From the NCBI RefSeq assembly GCF_000296505.1, contig NZ_JH815209.1, forward strand, positions 314,908 to 378,907: a stretch of DNA of 64,000 bases, written 5' to 3'. The position numbers and the translations under genes were made by a program. The DNA comes from Schaalia turicensis ACS-279-V-Col4 (GTDB lineage: Bacteria > Actinomycetota > Actinomycetes > Actinomycetales > Actinomycetaceae). The notes below the pieces were generated by a model, which was given only the letters and a program-made list of their open reading frames with translations, did no database searches and had not been told where the DNA came from. Of this stretch, positions 58,748 to 64,000 are shown in pieces. The first letter of the stretch is position 1, and the number at the start of each line of letters is the position of its first letter.

Positions 58748-60496
58748 TCAGTCAGCACTGGGAGTGGTCTTTTGGACCATCATCAGGAACTCAGCGTTCG
58801 ACTGGGTTTCCTTGAGCTTTTCAAGGATCAGTTCCAGACCGGACTGCTGATCCAGCGTGCCGATCACGCGACGAAGCTTCCACATGATGCGAAGTTCTTC
58901 AGGCTGGAACAGCATTTCTTCACGGCGGGTACCGGACGCATTGACGTCGATCGCTGGGAAGATACGACGGTCTGCCAGCTGACGCGACAGACGCAGTTCC
59001 ATATTGCCGGTGCCCTTAAACTCTTCGAAAATGACCTCGTCCATCTTCGAACCGGTCTCGACCAGAGCCGACGCGATGATGGTGAGCGAGCCGCCTTCCT
59101 TGAGATTACGGGCACCACCGAAGAACTTCTTCGGCGGGTACAGGGCGGATGCGTCAACGCCACCCGACAGGATACGGCCGGAAGCCGGTGCAGCTAGGTT
59201 GTAGGCGCGCGACAGTCGCGTGATCGAGTCAAGAAGAACGACAACATCCTGGCCGAGTTCAACCAGACGCTTTGCGCGCTCTATGGCAAGTTCGGCGACG
59301 ATCGTGTGATCCGATGCGGGGCGATCGAAGGTCGAGGCAATGACCTCACCCTTGACGATCGAACGCATATCCGTCACTTCTTCCGGACGTTCGTCAACCA
59401 GGACGACCATCAGGTGAACCTCGGGATTGTTGATCTCGATAGCCTTCGCGATCTGCTGGATGACCATCGTCTTACCGGCCTTCGGTGGCGAAACGATCAG
59501 GCCACGCTGGCCTTTACCGATCGGAGCGACCAAGTCGATAACGCGTGGCGTGTATGCCTTTGCGGACGTTTCGAGGCGTAGTTGCTCATTCGGGTAAACA
59601 GGGGTGAGCTTGGAGAACTCGCGACGAGCCTGCGCTTCCTCGATCGACATGCCGTTCACGGAGTCAACGCGAACCAGAGCGTTGTACTTCTGACGCTGCC
59701 GTTCGCCTTCACGGGGCTGCCGAACGGCACCTGCAACGGCATCGCCCGCACGCAGACCCCAACGGCGAACGTTGCCAAGGGTGACATACACATCGTTCGG
59801 ACCGGGAAGGTAACCAGAAGTGCGAACAAATGCGTGATTGTCCTGGATATCCAAGATGCCAGCGATCGGAGCAAACTGTTCGTCTTCGCGCACCTGTTCT
59901 TCGCGGTCGCCACGATCATTGCGGTCACGGTTACGACGATTATAGCGATCGTTGCGGTTGTTGCGATCACGGCGACGGTTGTTGCGATCACGGCGGTTAC
60001 GACCGCGCTCTTCACCTTCTTCCCCTTCGGGAAGCTCAATGGCGTCCAGGGACGGAGCCTTGACGGAAGCGTTTTTTTCCGCTTCGGGCTTCTCACCGCC
60101 CTTCTTGGGAGCCGGCAGTTCAATCGTCGCCGGTTCGGTTGGTTCAGCGGTCGCGACGCGACGACGACGCGACTTGCGCTGGGGCTGTTCAGCGTCGTCA
60201 TTCTTCGTTCCCTGATCCTGGGCAGGCGCCTGGGTAGCAGGCGCAACCTGATCATGTGAAACTTCAGCGGTGGCCACACGACGCGTACCACGGGCACGGC
60301 GAGTGGGGGCCTCGTCAGATGAAGCGGAAGCCTTCGTAGCTGGCGCAGACGAGGAAGAAAGAGCTTCGATCAGGTCGGACTTACGCATCTTTGACGTACC
60401 CTTGAGACCTTGGCTGGAAGCTAGCGCCTGGAGTTCAGCCAGCTTCATGCCCCGCAATGCAGACCGTGTCTTGGGGGCGACTTGTTCGTTTGTCAC
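58748..60496 (-). CDS. rho: transcription termination factor Rho
   Basis: RNA-dependent ATPase/helicase that ends transcription. 582 residues: Rho_N domain ([15 protein letters not shown]), a disordered Ala/Pro/Glu part, then an Arg/Asn/Asp-rich stretch of ~45 residues around 170-215 (units like RRDRNNR), the RNA-binding domain, and the ATPase with [16 protein letters not shown] (P-loop), [14 protein letters not shown] and [14 protein letters not shown] 60496 follows GAGGA and matches family length better than upstream codons. Actinobacterial Rho commonly has this insert. Confidence 0.97.
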   Translation of the reverse strand: MTNEQVAPKTRSALRGMKLAELQALASSQGLKGTSKMRKSDLIEALSSSSAPATKASASSDEAPTRRARGTRRVATAEVSHDQVAPATQAPAQDQGTKNDDAEQPQRKSRRRRVATAEPTEPATIELPAPKKGGEKPEAEKNASVKAPSLDAIELPEGEEGEERGRNRRDRNNRRRDRNNRNDRYNRRNRDRNDRGDREEQVREDEQFAPIAGILDIQDNHAFVRTSGYLPGPNDVYVTLGNVRRWGLRAGDAVAGAVRQPREGERQRQKYNALVRVDSVNGMSIEEAQARREFSKLTPVYPNEQLRLETSAKAYTPRVIDLVAPIGKGQRGLIVSPPKAGKTMVIQQIAKAIEINNPEVHLMVVLVDERPEEVTDMRSIVKGEVIASTFDRPASDHTIVAELAIERAKRLVELGQDVVVLLDSITRLSRAYNLAAPASGRILSGGVDASALYPPKKFFGGARNLKEGGSLTIIASALVETGSKMDEVIFEEFKGTGNMELRLSRQLADRRIFPAIDVNASGTRREEMLFQPEELRIMWKLRRVIGTLDQQSGLELILEKLKETQSNAEFLMMVQKTTPSAD

Positions 60497-60752
60497 GAAT
60501 GAATCCTCACTGGATATGGAATGCTCTTTTCGAGCAAATGGGGATCTCCCTTTAAAACGGGAGGAATACGTTGCGATAACGCTGATCGCGTGACGTAAGG
60601 GATGAGCCACCAAAACGTGGCGGGCCGTAAGACCCGCTTCAAGTGTACCAATCGTTTGTCTCTATACGCACCACAACGTTAAAGTCGTGCGTTTGTGCGC
60701 ATAAAGTCACACGAGAGTGAAAGAAAACAAAGAAAACAGAACTGAAGGATAA
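60497..60752 (-). promoter_or_regulatory. rho leader and promoter region
   Basis: 256 bases without a gene between thrB and rho. A TATAGA-like box lies near 60660 on the minus strand, but I could not pair it with a good -35. A long leader is common for rho, which regulates itself; no specific structure was identified. Confidence 0.35.
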
Positions 60753-61697
60753 TCAGTAGAGCTTCGCCAGTCGCCCGCGAGTAATCGCCGCACCTTTGCT
60801 TGGCACGTCAAGAGCCATGACCTTCCAGCCCGCTGATCTGGCGTCCGCGCAGATTTCGTCCGACACCGTCTCCATGGCCAGAACCGTCGGTCCAGCACCA
60901 GAAACTGTGGCCGCGATGCCGGCATTGCGCAACCAATCCACCAGCGCAAGCGAAGGCTCCATGGCTTCGCGTCGGTATTCCTGGTGCAAAACATCCGCCG
61001 TGGCATCCATCAGCAGATCATGGAACGAGGCCTGCCCCACCGAACGAGCCTGTCCTGAAAGGAGCGCAGAAAGAAGAGCGGCTCGGGCAACATTGAAGCG
61101 CGCATCTGTATGGGCGACCACTTGCGGAAGAGCGGAACGGGCCTTTTCGGTTGCCAATTCAAAGTCAGGTATAAAGACGACGGGGGCAATGGTGTGAGGA
61201 ACCGAGAGTGAAACTGCACCCGGCCGGCCGTTATCGACCCACGCGATTGTTGCTCCACCAGCGATTGCTGGCGCAACGTTGTCGGGGTGTCCTTCCAGTT
61301 CGGTACCGATCATGAGGACTTCTTCGTCCGTCAGGACATCCTCGCGTCCGATAAGCGCGCGAGCAAGAAGAATTCCCGCAACGATCGCACTGGCCGATGA
61401 ACCCATTCCGCGCGAATGAGGGATGCGGTTTGTGCAACGCATTTTCACGCCAACCTGCGGTGCGCCCGCACGATCGAGCGCTAAGCGCATCGCTTGGACG
61501 ACAAGATTGTCTTCACCGGTTGCAACGTTCCCTGCGCCCTCACCTTCAACGGTGACGCTTGTGTGGACTCCGGAGGTTGCGTGAACTGCAACTTCGTCCC
61601 AAAGATTCAGCGCCAGCCCCAGCGAATCGAATCCTGGGCCAAGGTTCGCGCTGGTTGCGGGGACGCAGACGGCAACGAATTCTTCGGTGACTCTCAT
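60753..61697 (-). CDS. thrB: homoserine kinase
   Basis: GHMP kinase that makes O-phosphohomoserine, the threonine precursor. 314 residues: VCVPATSANLGPGFDSLGLA (substrate loop), PHSRGMGSSASAIVAGILLA (ATP phosphate loop) and GAGPTVLAM near the C-terminus. ATG 61697 directly follows the hom stop codon (one base between). thrC is not adjacent. Confidence 0.97.
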   Translation of the reverse strand: MRVTEEFVAVCVPATSANLGPGFDSLGLALNLWDEVAVHATSGVHTSVTVEGEGAGNVATGEDNLVVQAMRLALDRAGAPQVGVKMRCTNRIPHSRGMGSSASAIVAGILLARALIGREDVLTDEEVLMIGTELEGHPDNVAPAIAGGATIAWVDNGRPGAVSLSVPHTIAPVVFIPDFELATEKARSALPQVVAHTDARFNVARAALLSALLSGQARSVGQASFHDLLMDATADVLHQEYRREAMEPSLALVDWLRNAGIAATVSGAGPTVLAMETVSDEICADARSAGWKVMALDVPSKGAAITRGRLAKLY

Positions 61698-61698
61698 G

Positions 61699-63006
61699 TC
61701 ACTCCCCTTCGACGCGAATCGCGCTGGTGACTTCACGAACCGCGGGCGAGTGCGACAGGGCGTGTGCGACTGCCGCCAGATCCGCTTCGCGGGCAAGGTG
61801 GGTTGTCGCCACGATAACGCAGGCACCCGGTTCCTTGTCGTCGCGCTGATGCACAGACTGGATGGAGACGCCGTGGCGAGCGAATATTCCGGCAACATCG
61901 GAAAGTACACCAAGGCGATCCTCTACCTGCATACGAATCTGGTAGCGAGTGAAGGCCGTGCCCGGATCAAGAATCGGCAGGTGAGCGTAGACGGACTCAC
62001 GGGGTGCGTGTCCGCCGAATGCGCGGTGGTGGGCAGCAGCGACGAGGTCCGAAAGAACAGCGGACGCGGTGGGAGCACCGCCTGCACCCTGACCGTAGAA
62101 CATCAGACGGCCTGCTGCTTCGCCTTCGATGAGGATGGCGTTGAACGCTCCGTCGACACTGGCCAGAGGCGAATCGAGCGGGACGAGCGCGGGGTGGACG
62201 CGCATGGCAACGCCGTCTTTACCATCTTCTCCAACACGACGCTCAGCGATGGCAAGAAGCTTGATCGTACGACCGAAGAAGGCAGCTTCTTCCATATCTT
62301 CTGCCGTGATCTTGGTGATGCCCTCAACGGCAACATCATCGATTCCGACGCGCGTATGGAAAGCCAACGAGGCCAGAATTGAACACTTTGCTGCCGCATC
62401 GAAACCGTCAACATCTGAGCTGGGATCGGCTTCAGCAAAACCGAGCTCCTGGGCTTGATTCAACGCTTCCTCATAGGACAGGCCGCGCGATGCCATCGCA
62501 TCGAGGATGAAATTGGTCGTGCCATTGACGATGCCCATCACCTTGGTGATGCGGTCACCCGCAAGCGATTCGCGCAGGCCGTAAACGACGGGAACTGCGC
62601 CCGCAACCGAGGCCTCGTAGTAGAGGTCTGCGCCGGTTTCAGCCGCAGCAGCATACAGTTCTGGACCGTGAGTAGCAAGAAGCGCCTTGTTGCCGGTCAC
62701 CACGGAAATGCCCTGTTTGAGTGCTCGGATGACATAGGTTCGGGCTGGCTCAATACCGCCGATCAATTCAACGACAATGTCGTGGCCATCGATGGCCTCT
62801 TCGGGATGGGTCGTCAGAAGTGCAGGATCCACATCGTAGTCACGAGGCGCATCAAGCCTGCGGACCGCCACCTTGTTCACGCGTATACGCGCACCTGAAC
62901 GAGCTTCAAAATCGTCGGCCTGCTCTGTGAGCATGCGGATAACCTGCGATCCGACGGTACCTGCACCGAGAACACCGACTTTCAGTTCGGGGCTACGCTC
63001 TTCCAC
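61699..63006 (-). CDS. hom: homoserine dehydrogenase
   Basis: Reduces aspartate semialdehyde to homoserine. 435 residues: nucleotide-binding LKVGVLGAGTVGSQVIRML, catalytic-domain blocks VVTGNKALLA, VNGTTNFILD and ADPSSDVDGFDAAAK, and a C-terminal ACT domain (IRMQVEDRLGVLSDVAGIFA) for threonine feedback. GTG 63006 is chosen, with GGAG seven bases upstream; the open frame runs further but without similarity. Forms an operon with thrB. Confidence 0.97.
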   Translation of the reverse strand: MEERSPELKVGVLGAGTVGSQVIRMLTEQADDFEARSGARIRVNKVAVRRLDAPRDYDVDPALLTTHPEEAIDGHDIVVELIGGIEPARTYVIRALKQGISVVTGNKALLATHGPELYAAAAETGADLYYEASVAGAVPVVYGLRESLAGDRITKVMGIVNGTTNFILDAMASRGLSYEEALNQAQELGFAEADPSSDVDGFDAAAKCSILASLAFHTRVGIDDVAVEGITKITAEDMEEAAFFGRTIKLLAIAERRVGEDGKDGVAMRVHPALVPLDSPLASVDGAFNAILIEGEAAGRLMFYGQGAGGAPTASAVLSDLVAAAHHRAFGGHAPRESVYAHLPILDPGTAFTRYQIRMQVEDRLGVLSDVAGIFARHGVSIQSVHQRDDKEPGACVIVATTHLAREADLAAVAHALSHSPAVREVTSAIRVEGE

Positions 63007-63186
63007 CGAGAAACTCCTTGACCACTCACGCACGTGTTTGCGCTGTTGGTAATGAGCATAGGCATAGATAGGACTCAATACATACGCGCGTCCATTTCTT
63101 TGAGAGAGAACAATAGTCGAGCGCGACCTCATGCTTAAAGAACATCACACCCACGTTTAGGACTAACGTCCCTATCCAAAATGTTT

Positions 63187-63198
63187 ATTGTTAACAAT
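63187..63198. promoter_or_regulatory. 12-bp perfect palindrome upstream of pflB
   Basis: ATTGTTAACAAT at 63187-63198, in the ~360-base AT-richer region between hom and pflB. Two TGTGA-type half sites (63208 TTGTGATAA, 63223 CTGTGACAA) follow. Such features suggest binding by Crp/Fnr- or Rex-type regulators that control pfl genes; which one is unknown. Confidence 0.4.
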
Positions 63199-63259
63199 TG
63201 CGCAAGTTGTGATAACCCGCACCTGTGACAAATGACCTCTGTATGGAAACCCTAACTAT

Positions 63260-63289
63260 GTAGGTACACAATTGTTACAAGGTACCTAC
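63260..63289. promoter_or_regulatory. inverted repeat upstream of pflB
   Basis: GTAGGTAC (63260-63267) and GTACCTAC (63282-63289) with a 14-base spacer that includes ACAATTGTTACA. It lies 76 bases before the pflB ATG; candidate operator. Confidence 0.4.
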
Positions 63290-63364
63290 CGGTACACATT
63301 CGAGAATCATCTAATGCAGTGCGGTACAACGATCGTCCGCAAGCATTTATTGAGAAGAGGAACG

Positions 63365-64000
63365 ATGACAGAGCAGACCGCTCCCAGCATCCCCACACAA
63401 GACGCTTGGACCGATTTCAAAACTGGAAATTGGGACAAAGAAATCGACGTCCGCGACTTCATCCAGCGTAACTACACGCCGTACGAGGGCGATGCCTCCT
63501 TCCTCGCAGGTCCCACCGAAAAGACGCTCCGCGTCTGGGACACCCTCGAAAAGGAGTACCTTTCCGAGGAGCGCAAGGTCCGCATCCTCGACGTCGACAC
63601 CCACACCCCCGCCGACATCGACGCCTTCAAGCCCGGTTTCATCTCCTCTGACGACGACGTTATCGTCGGCCTGCAGACGGACGCCCCCCTCAAGCGCGCG
63701 ATGATGCCCAACGGCGGCTGGCGCATGGTTGAGACCGCCATCAAGGAGGCCGGTAAGGAGGTCGACCCCGAGGTCAAGAAGATCTTCACCCAGTACCGCA
63801 AGACCCACAACGATGCGGTCTTCGACATCTACACGCCGCGGATCCGAGCCGCCCGCTCCTCACACATCATCACTGGCCTGCCGGACGCCTACGGTCGCGG
63901 TCGCATCATCGGCGACTACCGCCGCGTCGCCCTCTACGGCGTCGATCAGCTCATCGAGTGGAAGCAACAGGACAAGGACCGCTACGCAGACCAGCCTTTC
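63365..64000 (+). CDS. pflB: formate C-acetyltransferase (pyruvate formate-lyase), N-terminal part
   Basis: Glycyl-radical enzyme that converts pyruvate and CoA to acetyl-CoA and formate without oxygen. The 212 visible residues (cut by the window end) match PflB's N-terminus: FKTGNWDKEIDVRDFIQRNY, TPYEGDASFLAGPTEKT, FISSDDDVIVGLQTDAPLKR, NGGWRMVE and ITGLPDAYGRGRIIGDYRRV. The active-site Cys pair and the glycyl radical loop are outside. AGAGGAACG precedes ATG 63365. Its presence supports a fermentative, anaerobic lifestyle. An activating enzyme gene would be expected beyond the edge. Confidence 0.97.
   Translation, partial: MTEQTAPSIPTQDAWTDFKTGNWDKEIDVRDFIQRNYTPYEGDASFLAGPTEKTLRVWDTLEKEYLSEERKVRILDVDTHTPADIDAFKPGFISSDDDVIVGLQTDAPLKRAMMPNGGWRMVETAIKEAGKEVDPEVKKIFTQYRKTHNDAVFDIYTPRIRAARSSHIITGLPDAYGRGRIIGDYRRVALYGVDQLIEWKQQDKDRYADQPF

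Overview
The window looks like a chromosomal segment from a fermentative, facultatively anaerobic actinobacterium, most likely of the Actinomycetaceae (Actinomyces/Schaalia type). This is inferred from base composition that looks like the high 50s % GC by eye, frequent GTG starts, and a typical actinobacterial gene set: the mismatch endonuclease NucS, the DUF2550 protein, GlgE and maltokinase, a Rho with an Arg/Asn-rich N-terminal region, a zinc-independent L32, and pyruvate formate-lyase. The species cannot be fixed from the sequence alone.

Layout. 1-2513: partial malQ, a stand-alone PTS EIIB and acyl-CoA thioesterase TesB. 2580-5200: an accessory island that is a decayed prophage packaging module. 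A terminase large-subunit 3' fragment and a frameshifted portal gene lie in the normal phage order. The portal is split by a mosaic IS3-family element with matching inverted repeats and a 4-bp target duplication, and a membrane methyltransferase gene sits between terminase and portal. 5203-19122: housekeeping genes (nucleoside hydrolase, EttA, an SSB paralogue, oligoribonuclease, threonine deaminase, an orphan winged-helix regulator, tRNA-Arg, an antiporter, L32, YigZ, CysK/CysE, a GNAT protein, Nei). 19283-30756: LeuS, HIT protein, a DtxR-type regulator, twin tRNA-Lys genes, Bcp, NhaC, tRNA-Leu, then an etfB-etfA-cysteine desulfurase-mnmA operon. 30994-41473: alpha-glucan genes (glgX, glgE, glgB, maltokinase) with trpS and a VIT1-type transporter between them. 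41504-46723: a leftward block with a CnoX-like protein, an unrecognised lipoprotein and two-TM protein pair, a small zinc-ribbon protein, NucS and DUF2550. 46745-63006: a leftward run hom-thrB-rho-rpmE-prfA-prmC-tsaC-wecA-atpI-like-atpBEFHAGDC. 63365-end: start of pflB.

How it fits together: malQ, glgX, glgE, glgB and maltokinase make and remodel alpha-glucan through maltose-1-phosphate, but no treS is present in the window. CysE and CysK make cysteine, whose sulfur the desulfurase can pass to MnmA for tRNA thiolation. Hom and ThrB lead toward threonine, which IlvA can deaminate. Rho, RF1, PrmC and TsaC are translation and transcription functions placed before the ATP synthase operon.

The points most worth a second look are the phage/IS island, the apparent CTG start of atpB, the very short epsilon subunit, a repeated ~56-bp intergenic element, and the unrecognised membrane protein and lipoprotein pair beside nucS. 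No CRISPR array or rRNA gene was seen.
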